Shown here in pieces: positions 44,520 to 55,729 of a stretch of DNA of 64,000 bases. Position numbers and translations under genes: made by a program. The stretch is taken from contig JASIRB010000185.1 of assembly GCA_030323885.1 (NCBI GenBank), forward strand, positions 124,001 to 188,000. The letters run 5' to 3'. Under the pieces are notes generated by a model. It saw only the letters and a program-made list of their open reading frames with translations, was not told the origin of the DNA and searched no databases. The stretch's first letter is position 1. Each line of letters opens with the position of its first letter. Origin of the DNA: Branchipolynoe longqiensis. Lineage: Eukaryota; Annelida; Polychaeta; Phyllodocida; Polynoidae.

Positions 44520-44975
44520 GGAAACTTGTCCGAATCAGTAGAGCGCTTGCTTTCCATGTGGACGATTGTAAGTTCGATCCACGGCCGAGTCAATCCAATG
44601 GCTTGCTAAATTTAGACGGATGACTACCATGTCTGGCGTACGGCATTACTATGGTAGGACAAGGACTTTGCTCAGACTCAGAATAATATGACTGAGTGGA
44701 ATATCAGGTCATCATGGTGCTGGTGGCATGGTATACTAGTGGAGCAGTAGCTTGAAGAGAGAGGGTGTGACGGCCCCTGGCATCCATATCGATATCGGGG
44801 AAAATATAAAATTTCTCAGTACTATCCCCTATACTTGAGGTTTACGTGTATACAATCAAGGAGCTGGTTCCAGGCATCTACACACCACTGCAGTCGGATA
44901 GTACTATAATGTCACCATCAGTGCTTATTGTCTCCGCCCAAGTCCTGATATGTTGCTAGGACGTTAAAGCCCAAC
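44520..44975 (+). mobile_element. S1 SINE with an insertion
   Basis: The head GAATCAGTAGAGCGCTTGC and body run to about 44750. About 150 bp of unrelated sequence is inserted (44755-44905). The body then resumes (AGTACTATAATGTCACCATC) and ends near 44970. Confidence 0.7.
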
Positions 44976-44976
44976 A

Positions 44977-45070
44977 ATTATTTGCTGCCGACACAACGCT
45001 AAGCAACCACCACCATTCACTAACTAATAGTTTGATTGATTGATTGGTGGTTTCTTTACGCCGTGTCGAC
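44977..45070. repeat. Two I-type LINE 3' tails, tail to tail
   Basis: GCTGCCGACACAACGCTAAG (+) at 44980 and following is faced by GATTGATTGATTGGTGGTTT and ACGCCGTGTCGAC (-) at 45031-45069. Both match the 3' end of the LINE at 22615-22664. Confidence 0.75.
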
Positions 45071-45204
45071 TAATAGACAAAGATCGTGAACAATCCAAAT
45101 ACTATCACTGGTTTGCGAATGAGAGCCTTGTTATGAATTCGAACGTGACGTCATAATGTGTCTTGGCATTGGCCCCCCCCCCTCCTCAGAGTAAACGTGT
45201 GTGT

Positions 45205-45525
45205 TGTTGTTTTACGTTCTAGCAACACCTAAGGTCATATCAGGACGGGTACTGACTTATGACAGTGCACACCCATGGCAATTTTATAGCGCTGCCATAC
45301 TGGGAGACCAGGCTGCCAGCGCCATGACCTGATATCCAAGTCTCATCATCGTGATTCTGTGCTAACCAGTCCTTGTCCTCTCCTATTAATGCGGAGCGCC
45401 AGGCTAGGTAGCGACAAGTATAAATTTTATAAGTCATTGATTTGACTCGGCTTGGATTCGAACTCCCGACCTTCCACACGGGAAGAGTGCGCTCTACCGA
45501 TTCGGCTACCGAGTCTGGTATTCCG
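45205..45525 (-). mobile_element. S1 SINE, near full length
   Basis: Reverse tail TTGTTTTACGTTCTAGCAAC, body, and head ending GATTCGGCTACCGAGTC. Confidence 0.85.
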
Positions 45526-45754
45526 AGTAAACACTGATTGAATATTGAATATTTTATATATACATAACCCCCCCTCCCCCCCAATCAATACGACTTGAAT
45601 ATTATTACCTGCTGATTGCTATATGAGGCCGGAGGCCGAGTGCCAGTCAAGTCATTCAATCCACAAGCAGTTATTGATTGATTACACGCTTGATGGTTTT
45701 GTTTGGATTACATTTGCTGCATATTAAAAATACATTAAAGACCTACCTGACTGG

Positions 45755-46895
45755 CTGTAGTGGTCTATTGGGTAGAGTGCTCACGTCTTGTCCGGGAGGT
45801 TATGGGATGAGTCAAACCGTACTTGTCGTTTTTTGATTGTTGGAGTTTTACGTCCTGGCAACATCTAAGGTCATATCAGGACGTGGGTACTTGTCATTAC
45901 TTTGTCTGGAACTCGGTATTATTATTAGGATTATTATTAGGATTAGGATATGACAAGGACTGGTTAGTTCGGTGTTGGGATAATGTGACTGACTGGGATA
46001 TTTTAAATATAATACTATCCTTATGTATTAATACCGGAGGCGGGGGCCTGATCGGTTGATCACAGGCTTCCCGTGTGGAAGGGCAGGAGTAGATTCCTGG
46101 TCGAGTCAAACCAACAACATACAGAATTAATACTTGTCGCTACCTAGCCTGGTGTATTCTCGATGTTGGACATCCGGGCACTTTGTACGCTCACAACACG
46201 CGAAGGGTAAAACAAATGCCACTGTCATAGACACAACACTAAAACTATCCTAACTATCACAGTAATTTGTGCGTTTTGGGTGCTTTGAAAGCAAATTTCT
46301 CTTATTTCTATTAAATAGTTCAGATTTTTCTCTACAATTTCACATTCAGCTTTTTTTTTTATCAGCCAATTGGAAATTCTTGAAAATATTTTTTGAGGCC
46401 GTGATCCGGTACAGCTACCACTGGCACTGACACTCAGAATACCCCAACTTTCAATATTATCTCCTTTTTTAATCCTTTCAGAGAAAATTGCTCTTAGAAA
46501 TTAAATTAAATACTTCAGATCTTCCTCTTCAATTGTGCATTAGGATATTTTTAATCGACCCAATGAAAGCTTTTAAATTTATTTTGCAAAAATAAATGCT
46601 CCGCATAGACATAGCATTGCTACAGCACATATTTCTGCGTTGTTTTACCCTTCGCGAGTAATTTGGGCTGGCTGTGACGTCACGCCGACATATAGACTGT
46701 GATAGTGCAAGGGCGGGTTAGCTCAGTATCTGTATAATGTGACTGAGTGGGATATCAGGTCATCATGCCAGTGGCCTGATTTCCCAGTGGGGTAGCAGTA
46801 TAAAGTCACCACGAGTGCTCACTGTCACAAGTCGGTACCCGTCCTGATGTGACCTTAGATGTTGGCAAGACGTAAAACTCCAACAACCAACCAAC
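45755..46895 (+). mobile_element. Cluster of S1 pieces interrupted by M-P
   Basis: In order: a + head (45757-45825), a reversed tail (45828-45892), a + mid-body (45893-46000, with an expanded ATTATTAGG repeat), a second + head (46050-46150), M-P, then a + body and tail (46700-46890). At least three S1 insertions plus a DNA transposon are involved. Confidence 0.7.
46199..46656. mobile_element. M-P element with TIRs
   Basis: CGCGAAGGGTAAAACAA at the left and TTGTTTTACCCTTCGCG at the right are perfect 17-bp inverted repeats about 425 bp apart. Additional flanking sequence to about 46160 and 46690 is also foreign to the S1 host, so the true ends may be wider. Non-coding. Confidence 0.75.
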
Positions 46896-47062
46896 TCGCA
46901 TATATTTTAATTTAGCGTCTTGTGGCTTCTTTAATTAATTATTTTTATTATATATATCTTAGTCTGTCATGAGTCCACTACGACATAGTGGTAGTCTCGA
47001 CTACGCTAACCACTGTTGGTAAGAAGTATCAGTAGGTGGCAGCACACTAGCAGGAACAGGCC

Positions 47063-47789
47063 CTGGGGCCATATGCACCAATCGGAGTTAGAGCCTTAAC
47101 CGCGGTTTGGGTATCTCCACACGGCTAACTGTGGAAAATTGGTATGCGCCAGCGCTAACCGCGGACCGTAGCCTAGGCTAAGCTATCCCAGCTTCAAATC
47201 AGGTTTAACTGCTAGCCAGGGCGGTTAGTGTGCGTGTATGGATGTAAATCTATTCAATGCGTTCATATTTAACAGAGTTACATAGTCAAATAGTGAAATT
47301 TTATTAAATTAACCCTAAAATCGAAGCGAGATTAACGCTGGTGCCGTAATGGCGGCGATATTAATATTTTCCAATCGACGAGTGTAAAGTAAACAAATCG
47401 CCGCGGCCGCAGCGACGTCGATATCCATACTGTCGACGTCAAGTAAAAATGGTCGCCGCCGAATCGGCGGGAATTTCTTACGCCCAAATCTATTAAATGC
47501 TGTCATATTTAACAGAATTACACACGTAATAAGTGAAATCTTATCAAATTAACCCTAAATGCGAACCGATATTAACGTTGCCACCGAATTGGTGGCGTTA
47601 TTCATATCGTCGACTGGAGGGAATTCCCAAATCTATAAATAAACTCACGGTCAGCTATCCACCCAGGCTAAAACATTGGCGCATATCAGTTTATATTTTT
47701 CGCGGAACCCCTGGTACCCGGAGCTAGCTGACCGGAGTTAGCGCCTAGCTCCGGTTACGACTAGCACAACTTGGTGCATACGGGCCCAG
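47063..47789. mobile_element. M-K foldback MITE with two core modules
   Basis: Ends GGGGCCATATGCACCAA and the complement of CTGGGCCCGTATGCACCAA. The arms consist of words such as GGTTAGC and GAGCTA in both orientations. The interior carries the shared core twice in direct orientation, at about 47240-47403 and 47485-47640. Around 47380-47470 lies a GC-rich imperfectly palindromic centre. Confidence 0.8.
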
Positions 47790-48217
47790 GACAGTAGTGG
47801 ACTGTTCCACACATGGCTAGCGGACACTGGTTAAGTGCGACCCGGTTTGAAGCAACTTTGGTGTTGGGTTATTCTCCGAAACTGGGCACCAATGATTTTG
47901 TTTCCACGTTACGATGTTAATAACTAATTCTTTCTTTTATTGATAGCAAGTCAAATAATTATTTTTGCCTCTGTGTATTAAGCATGTTAGACTAGATGTA
48001 TTTAATCTATCCCATAATGATTTTGTACTAATGTGAAAATGTGAAAATTTACACATCAGCACCATGCATGACCCAAATTCTCTTTCAACTTTTTTCTTGT
48101 AAGACATAATCTTGTTTGCTTAACTGTAATCAATAAAATCTTGTTTGACTTTGTTGTGTATTCTAAGATCATGTTCTGGATCTGTCTTTGATTTCCATGT
48201 TACACCAGTGATATTAA

Positions 48218-48542
48218 AGTTGCATAGTCCGATGGTTTTGAGTTTCTGAAATTCTCTGAGATAAATACATTAGGTTGATCGTTATTATGTACCTTACTTT
48301 AGCTTAAAGTACCTTTTATTTTAAATGTCTAACTTTCGAGATATTTCAAGTGGAAACATGCAAAATTAATTTTGGCAAGCTTGTCAAAACTCTGACCCCA
48401 TATGCCTGCAGTAACAGGTTCTATTCAATTGCCTCAGTATTCCCTTCTGTGTGCTGACAAATGTTTAAAAAGTGCACCAGTATCAAATTTAGATAATTGT
48501 TTTGGTTTTGAGAATTTGATATTTTCATCGGACTATGCAGCT
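48218..48542. mobile_element. M-C MITE
   Basis: AGTTGCATAGTCCGATGG at the left and ATCGGACTATGCAGCT at the right, with TTAA at 48214-48217 and 48543-48546. Both target copies are intact, so this may be one of the youngest copies. Confidence 0.9.
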
Positions 48543-48546
48543 TTAA

Positions 48547-48958
48547 CGTATTGCTCCATTTGTATAAGATCTAAATCAACAAGTGAAATACTGACATATG
48601 CACAACATGTAAACCTTCATAGGAACATGGATTCTGCTATTTGGGATGTTTTTTGCTATTGTTTGGATGGTTTTCACTTTTGGTTTCCATGTCACACTTT
48701 AGTGCCAAGTTTCAGAGAATGACCCTTAAATTACTTGATTAGTTCTCAGAATGTTACCCATCATTAGTGTGGAGGGACACGCCCATGTGCACACGCAGGT
48801 GCTGAGTAGCTTACCGCTTCCTGTGCTGCCTGGCCACCAGTCACTCACCTGGCTAGTGATGATGGCCGTGACGTCACCTGTCATTGTGAAGCAGCCCACC
48901 TGACAGGGACGCCGGTGGTGGTCATGGTGTTAGGACACCCATCTTTGTCTGAGGTAGG
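48547..48958. other. No feature recognised
   Basis: No gene or repeat match within the window. A GTTCTCAGAA motif near 48742 weakly recalls the M-N terminus. Confidence 0.4.
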
Positions 48959-48959
48959 A

Positions 48960-49305
48960 TGACCAGACGGGTTGGCCGAATGAGTTGAGCGTCGGTGTCC
49001 CGTTTTGGTAAATCGTGGGACTTGAACCGAAGGGTCCGAACCCTGGTCGAGTCAAACCAATGACGTAATAATTTATACTTGTCACTTATCACCAGGTGCT
49101 CCGCAATATTAGGATAGGGCAAGGACTGGTTGGTTCAGTGTCGGGATAATGTGACTGAATGGGATATCGGGTCCTAGTCCTGGTCACCTGGTCTCCCAGT
49201 GGGACAGCACTATAAAGTCACCATGAGTGCACACTGTCACAAGTCGGTACCCATCCTGATATGGCCTTAGATGATGCCAGAACGTAAAACTCCAACAACC
49301 AACCA
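48960..49305 (+). mobile_element. S1 SINE, full length
   Basis: Head GACGGGTTGGCCGAATGAGT, body, and tail GTAAAACTCCAACAACCAAC. Confidence 0.88.
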
Positions 49306-49389
49306 ATCTGAGGTTGGAGGGACCAGTATCTCACCTGTAGTTTGCTGCTCCTGTGCTACCCTGCTACATGGGTGAACAAAACCTATAGG

Positions 49390-49815
49390 CTATAGCTAAC
49401 ATTTCGATGTGCACATCAAAATTAATTTGTGCCTGGTTTCACTTAAAATAGCTTCCCAAGTTTACCATCTAAAATAGTTATTTCAAGTTAAACTAAGGGG
49501 TCGTACATTTTAACAAACGTACAAAACATGCACATTTTCATGACACCCACCCACCCACCCACCTACAAAGTGTACAATACCAATTTTGATATTGCATTAA
49601 TCTGCCCCGGAATGGCCAGAAGTGTGGGTTCAAATCCTGCAAGTTTTAGAAAGCGTACAGTGGGTATTATTCTCGTCCCCCCCCCCCCCCCTAATGTACG
49701 GTTTGCCCGCTTGTGAAAATGTTGATAATTATGAAGGACCCAATCAGCTTGGTTATAACAACCCATTTGTTTATTGACAAAAAGTCAAATTTGTTCGGAT
49801 TATGCAACTTTAACA
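49390..49815. mobile_element. Degraded M-C split by a SINE-like piece
   Basis: M-C interior at 49400-49500 (ACATCAAAATTAATTTG, TTCAAGTTAAACTAAG) and an M-C end at about 49795-49815 (CGGATTATGCAACTTTAA). Between them lie a CCCA repeat, a tRNA-like B box (GTGGGTTCAAATCC, about 49625) and a poly-C run (49679-49691). Confidence 0.55.
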
Positions 49816-50204
49816 CATTATTTCTATTCGACCATGCAGTTGGTCTTCACAGATTTATGTCTAAGAACTTCTTCAGACTCCTTAAAGATGAGTCTTAGTA
49901 CTCTTACCGGAAACCAGCGCTTAACAGTGAACAGAGGCTAAATAGTACGCGTAATTTAATGCGATTCCTATATTCAACACGTCTCTGACATACTGTGTGA
50001 CGTCACTGACCAGCAGTGGGCGATAATAAAGGTGATAAGCCTGAGACAATGGAGCTCTATACACAGCCCAGCTGACGCTTCAGTCGGCCTTCTAAACCAT
50101 GAGGCATGTGGCGCCACCACCATCACATCATTTACGCGCGCTGTCACATGAGACGGTACCTGTTCTAATATAGCCTTGGATGGTGCTAGGACGTAAGACA
50201 ACAA

Positions 50205-50665
50205 ACAATCATCATCACCACCTCCATCTGTACCACCTCCATCATCACCATCATCGTCATCATCATCACCATCATCGCCACCACCATCACTTCTACCACC
50301 ACCTAATCCAATAAGTAATAGAGTGGCAACACTCAAAGAACATTCTCCAATCGTAGTCTGGAATGATCGGGCATTGGCACAAGGCTAAGACTGCTTGGAG
50401 AGTACTGTACGAAACATAACCTCCGGTAATATTCCGTGATTCCCTGACACTGCCATCTTTTCACGAACATTAATCCCATCAACTGCAAGATACCCAAGTC
50501 CACCTGTATATCCTCCTCCTCATCCTCCTCATCCACCTCCACGTCATCCTCCACCTCCATCATCAGCATCCATCATCAGCATCCTCATCATCCTCACAAT
50601 CAACATCAACATCAACACCACCACCACCACCACCACCACCACCACCACCACCACCACCACCACCA
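50205..50665. repeat. CAC/CAT/CTC microsatellite region
   Basis: CAC, CAT and CTC triplet runs, the longest a pure CAC run at about 50616-50665, make histidine, aspartate and valine runs in different frames. An S1 tail fragment lies at 50145-50205. No exon signal supports any of these frames. Confidence 0.85.
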
Positions 50666-50904
50666 CGGACAGAGCTGGGGCTCTATCCCGTTGATCGATA
50701 CTGTGTTGGTGGTGGTGATGGGCGGTAGGTGGCTGAGCAGGTGGCTGGTTCTCCAGGGTGGGGGGGAGGTGCCATGTTCGGGTGTGGCTGGCAGTGGAGA
50801 GCTCTGCAGGTAGGGAGGAGGTTTGTTGTTTGGTTGAACCCTCCAGACTGAGCTGGCATTTCATCACTCCAGAACCGATCATGGATGGACTCGCTTGATT
50901 ATAC

Positions 50905-51245
50905 CCCAGACGGGATGGCCGAATGAGTTGAGCGTCCGTCTCCAGTTTTGGTAGATCGTGGGATTTGAACCCTTGTCCAGTAAAATCAATGACTTAAATA
51001 TTGATACTTGTCACTTCCTAGCCCGGCGCTTGGCATTATTAGGGTATGGCAAGGATTCGTTGGCTCAGTGTGAGGATAATGTGATTGAGTGGAATATCAG
51101 GTCATGGTGCTGGTGGCCTAGTCTCCCAGTGAGGCAGCACTATAAAAGTTGTCATGAGTGCGTACTGTCACAAGTCGGTACCTGTCATGATACAACTTTA
51201 GATGTTGGCAGGATGTAGAACTCCAACAACCAACCAACCAACCAA
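50905..51245 (+). mobile_element. S1 SINE, full length
   Basis: Head GACGGGATGGCCGAATGAGT, body, and a tail made of CCAA units (51222-51260). Confidence 0.88.
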
Positions 51246-51390
51246 CCAACCAACCAACCCACACCTGCAGTCTCCATGGAAACCTGTCGATTTGTTCACC
51301 TGGGATGCTGCTTCTCCTGACGCTGGTGCTGGTGCTTTCCAGGTGGGTCGGTCGGTCATGTGACCACCTGGTGCAGGGAGCCGTCTCCAG

Positions 51391-51472
51391 CCAAAGGATG
51401 GATCTACCCTCACACAGCCAAAGGATGGATCTACCCTCACACAGCCAAAGGATGGATCTACCCTCACAACAG
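51391..51472 (+). repeat. 27-bp direct repeat, three copies
   Basis: CCAAAGGATGGATCTACCCT plus CACACAG is repeated three times in tandem with almost no divergence. Confidence 0.9.
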
Positions 51473-51682
51473 TACAGGATGTTCCATTTCATAGGGGCAT
51501 CTTCAGATGTTACTAGGACCTAAATTCCCCATCATTTACTCAATCGCTCCCATTTTGGGGGATGTCATGATTGCGATTCGTCCAGTGGGCTGTCTTTGAG
51601 GAGGGATTCCCCGGGGTGGGAGTTTACTGGAGCTAGGACTGAGGGGATTCCCTTCAGGCTCCGGGGGGATTCCCCCGTCATC

Positions 51683-51777
51683 ATGGCACTCGGCCTGGAC
51701 CTGCTGGCCACGACACTCTGCTGCTACAGGAGGAGGTTCTCACCTGAGGCAGCGCCTGGACGCAATGGCATTAGCAG
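51683..51777 (+). CDS. Candidate first coding exon of the COBL homologue
   Basis: An open, GC-richer segment starts at ATG 51683 and encodes MALGLDLLATTLCCYRRR and a further 13 residues. It ends at a plausible donor GCAG|GTGTGTAC (51777/51778). The 95 nt leave two bases (AG) over, which is exactly the phase needed to join the exon at 60891 (T-GAG-GAG-GCG-GTG-ATG). The frame is also open upstream to about 51596, so it could be an internal exon. A phase match alone has a one-in-three chance of being fortuitous, and no homology of this peptide is known to me. Confidence 0.3.
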
Positions 51778-51779
51778 GT

Positions 51780-52444
51780 GTGTACAGGTATGGTGTGGAT
51801 GCTGGAGTATGTGTGTGCACAGTCAATGTGGGTGTTGTATAATTATAATAGAGGTGTCTACTTATACTTATACTAGAGGTGCAGATACTATGAGATAGTG
51901 TGTACATGTATCTTAATGTGTGTATAAGTATTGTGGGTATCGTATAACTAAAGGTGTGCATTTATAGTTGTGGGTAGTGTGTACATGTATCCTAGTTAAT
52001 GTGTGTGTATATGTATTGTGGGTATCGTATAAGTACGGGTGTGCATTTATAGTTGCAGATAGTGAGATACTGTATACATCTTAATGTGTGTATAGGTGAT
52101 GTGGGTATCGTATAAATACAGGTGTTTATCGGGTATGGCAGGTGTATATTTATAGGTGCAGGTAGTGTGTACATCTTAGTTAATCATGGGTGAATAGGTA
52201 ATGTTGGTATCGGATAAGTACAGATGTGTATTTAAGAGGTGCAGGTAGTGTGTACATCTAAATGTGTGTACAGGTAATGTGGGTATCGTATAAGTATAAG
52301 TGTGTATCGGGTATGGTGTGTGTCTATTTATAGGTGCAGGTAGTGTGTATAAATAACGTGTCTATCATATACTTGTACAGGTGTGTATCGGGTATGGTGG
52401 GTGTGTATTTATAGGTGCAGATACTGAGATAGTATGTATAGGCA
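51780..52444 (+). repeat. 87-bp tandem array, part 1
   Basis: Diverged units containing GTGTGTATCGGGTATGGTGG, GTGTGTATTTATAGGTGCAG and variants. The array continues at 52853-53223 and 54211-54370 after two transposon insertions. 87 is a multiple of three, which keeps frames open. Confidence 0.88.
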
Positions 52445-52861
52445 TAGATAAAGGATGCACCCGGTACTCGCAGTACACGGGTGAATACCAGCCCTATATA
52501 AAAACGGTCGAAAAAGCGGGTTAATGAAATGAGAGCCTAATTTCACAATCTAAGAAGCGACATTTATTCTTTGTAGATCTCTTCATATTTATCCGCTACC
52601 TCTGAGTTGAAAAATATAATAAAATATCTAGTTTAATAAGATTTAAAGGTGAAATCGACGGCGTTCTAGCGCCGCCATCTTGTCTTTTTGAATTCTCGCC
52701 CATTTCACCAACTCTGTGCCTATATATGTAGCCATTTGAACCCGGAACCACAGTTTCTAATTCCTGTCCCATACCAAAGCTATTTTCGCCTGTATTTACA
52801 CTACATTGTCATTCACCCGTGTACTACAAGTACCGGGCAAATCTTTGATCTAGTATAGGCA
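52436..52861. mobile_element. M-F MITE with 9-bp target duplication (copy 2)
   Basis: The element spans 52445-52852 (408 bp), with TIRs TAGATAAAGGATGCACCCGG and a complement ending GGGCAAATCTTTGATCTA. The array word GTATAGGCA is duplicated at 52436-52444 and 52853-52861. Inverted relative to copy 1 judging by the interior. Confidence 0.92.
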
Positions 52862-53223
52862 ATGTGTCTATCATATATGTACAGGTGTGTATCGGGTATG
52901 GTGGGTGTGTATTTATAGGTGCAGATACTGAGATATCATGTATAGGCAATGTGTCTATCATATATGTACAGGTGTGTATCGGGTATGGTGGGTGTGTATT
53001 TATAGGTGTAGATACTGAGATAGCGTGTATAGGCAATGTGTCTATCATATATGTACAGGTGTGTATCGGGTATGGTGGGTGTGTAATTATAGGTGCAGAT
53101 AATGAGATAATGTGTATAGGCAATGTGGGTATCATATAAGTACATGTGTGTATCGGGTATGGTGGGTGTGTATTTATAGGTGCAGATACTGAGATAGCGT
53201 GTATAAGCAATGTGGGTATCATA
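52853..53223 (+). repeat. 87-bp tandem array, part 2
   Basis: Four well-conserved units (ATGTGTCTATCATATATGTA, CAGGTGTGTATCGGGTATGG), more uniform than part 1. Confidence 0.92.
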
Positions 53224-54210
53224 TAGATGCCTTTCAATGTTTATAAACATTGTGTATGCACGCGCAGCTTGGCTGCAGAACGAAGGCACACTACCCTTGA
53301 GTTTGCCGATACGTGCAGTGCAAAACGTCAGTTTTATTCAAAATTAATAGAAATGCAGAACCCTAACGTTATAAATTTAATGGAATCTGTTCGTTGAATA
53401 TGTTTTCTATATGTGTTCCAAGCGGTTTGTTTCTAGGTGGTGTAGTATTATAGAGATATTTCAGTTTTTCTGTTTGAAGATTGCTCACGGCCATTGACAA
53501 TGCATAGAGTTTGCCGATACGCACAGTGCAAAACATCAATTTTATTCAAAATTAATAGAAATGCAGAATCCTAACTGTATAAATTTAATATAATCTGTTC
53601 ATTGAATAGGTTTTCTATATGTATATAAAGCTGGCTGTCCAGTACACTTGTCACTTAGTGAAGCAGATTTTTTAATAAAATAATGTCAAAAAGTGCAATT
53701 TATAACCAAAGAACCATTGTCGTCAGTGCATTTCATCTCTCGCGCCCAACACTATGTCCGCCATGCTAAAAATAAACAGTGTCACTGAGAAATTTCCAAC
53801 GGATGCGCATGCATTCTCACAAAACTCACTTACGTTTAGACCCGCAGGCTACGCATATGACTCATATACGCGGAGACACTACGTTTCTGGCAGAAGATTG
53901 CTCACGGCCATTGACAATGCATTAAGTTTCCCGATATGCACAGTGCAACACATCAATTTTATTCAAATTTAATAGAAATGCACAACCCTAACCGTATAAA
54001 TTTAATATAATCTTTTTGTTGAATATGTTTTCTATATGTGTGCCAAGTGCTTTGTTTCTAAGTGGTGTGGTTTTAGAGATATTTCACATTTTCTGTATGA
54101 AGATTCCTCACAGCCATAGAGTTTGCAGTGTGACCATGCGTTGTCCTGCAGCCAAGCTGCGCGCGCACTGACCTAAATACCTACGCTGATGTCACATGAA
54201 ATAGGTCTAT
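53224..54210. mobile_element. M-D element, copy 2 (reversed)
   Basis: Ends TAGATGCCTTTCAATG and the complement of TAGACCTATTTCATG. It contains about three internal repeats with GTTTGCCGATACG, AGTGCAAAACATCAATTTTA and GAAGATTGCTCACGGCCATT, plus a unique stretch (53640-53890). It is inserted in the 87-bp array. The same repeat motifs run through 11736-13336. Confidence 0.8.
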
Positions 54211-54370
54211 AAGTACAGGTGTTATTGTGTATGGTGGGTGTGTATTTATCTAGTGCCTACGTCTTAGTTAATGTGTATAGGTGATGTGGGTATCGTATAA
54301 GTACATGTGTCTTTCGGGTAAGGTGGGTGTGCATTTATAGGTGTAGGTAGTGTGTACATCTTAGTTAATG
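54211..54370 (+). repeat. 87-bp tandem array, part 3
   Basis: Two diverged units (GGTGGGTGTGTATTTATCTA, GTGATGTGGGTATCGTATAA). The array ends near 54370. Confidence 0.75.
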
Positions 54371-55530
54371 TAAAAACAAAAAAAATTAAAAAGAGGAAGA
54401 CTCTTACCAAGAAAATCCCAAAAAACTAACATAGATCACTAACCACAAACCATAATCTTAAGAAACACAGACTGATAACTGCCCAGCATTGAAAACAAGC
54501 TCGATCATCCGAGCTTAGATCCTATGGACAGCATAAACATCCCATTAAAAAAAAAAAAAGGAAAAAAATATATGTATAGGTAATGTGTGTGATGTCGCTG
54601 CCTGTCCTGATATGACCTTAAATGTGGCCAGGACATAAACTTCAACAAACAAACATATATTTGTGTGAATCCAAAGTGACAATACATTCTGGCAACATTT
54701 TGCTGCGTACATGGCCTTTACTGTCGACTCAGCGTTATTCCAATACCAATTAACTCATCAGTACATATATTTAGCACAGTGTTTCCGCCATTTAGCTTAC
54801 CTGATCCATTTAGATTACATGATGAGTCTAATTTGACAATATAGTGAGGTGAACTGACCCACCTCCCCACCTCCTCCACCAAGTGAAATTCCAGACACAG
54901 GTGGGTTGCGTCATAGAACGTAGTTAGGCTAATAGTTAGGATGCTAGCCTTCGGAATGGCAGTAATGTGGGTTCGAAATTCGATCTAGGAATAATATTCC
55001 GTTTGATGCAACCCCCCCCCCCCCCACGACGACAATATCAGTCCACGATAGTTTAAGTCCCGTAACCCGAACAGTAGAAAGTTCATGTTAATTATTATGT
55101 TAATTATTATAATTAACACCCTGTTATGTGGTGTTTAAAAATAAATAATTTAGAAATGGCAATTCTTTTTAGTTTGTTTAGGATTTATAATTTCACTAAA
55201 ATTAACAGGGACTGTTTCTGGCCCGAATTTACACTGAGCAGTCACTTTTGAAGTAACTGGAACGCAGAAAAGACCCCATTAGAGATTAATGTGACATTTT
55301 TGAGTCCCTAAGAATAACTGGGTTGTATCAATCAGCTCATGCGATGATTTGTTGTTGCTGTTTCGTAACTCAAATTTTAATATTATTTGATACAAATTTA
55401 ACCACTTGAAAATTGCATCAGATATCATTTCTCCTGTCATTTAACATGCATCTGACCATTTGTGAATTTTGAGTAAATCTCAATGTAGGCATGTGCATGT
55501 GGTTAACGAGACTGGCAGAATAGATTCCAC
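54371..55530. other. Mostly unrecognised, with SINE fragments
   Basis: An S1 tail fragment lies at 54590-54650. A tRNA-like SINE head is at about 54920-55000 (GGCTAATAGTTAGGATGCTA, GTGGGTTCGAA) and is followed by a poly-C run at 55012-55025. Nothing else is identified. Confidence 0.5.
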
Positions 55531-55535
55531 TAGCT

Positions 55536-55600
55536 TTTCGTTGTGAATATGACCCCTGAGGCTGCCACGGCATTATGCTATCAGCAATCAATCAATCAAG
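55536..55600 (+). mobile_element. I-type LINE 3'-end fragment
   Basis: CGTTGTGAATATGACC, GGCTGCCACGGC and CAATCAATCAATCAA match the 3' end of the LINE at 22597-22664. Only the last 65 bp or so are present. Confidence 0.75.
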
Positions 55601-55729
55601 CTAAAGTAAGGTAAATTATTATGATCAACTGATTATATTTATCTTTTTTTAAAAGCCCCCCCCCCCAAAAAAAACAAAAAACAACAACCAGAAAACAGAA
55701 AATCAAAACCATCAGATGGGTCGACTAGT

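Noticed and set aside
50333..50882. Acidic and valine-rich open frames on the - strand
   Set aside because: Produced by CAC/CAT/CTC triplet repeats. No splice sites or homology support coding.
52824..53289. Open frames of 91-137 codons across the 87-bp array
   Set aside because: Repeat artefact: 87 bp is 29 codons and the unit lacks stops in several frames.
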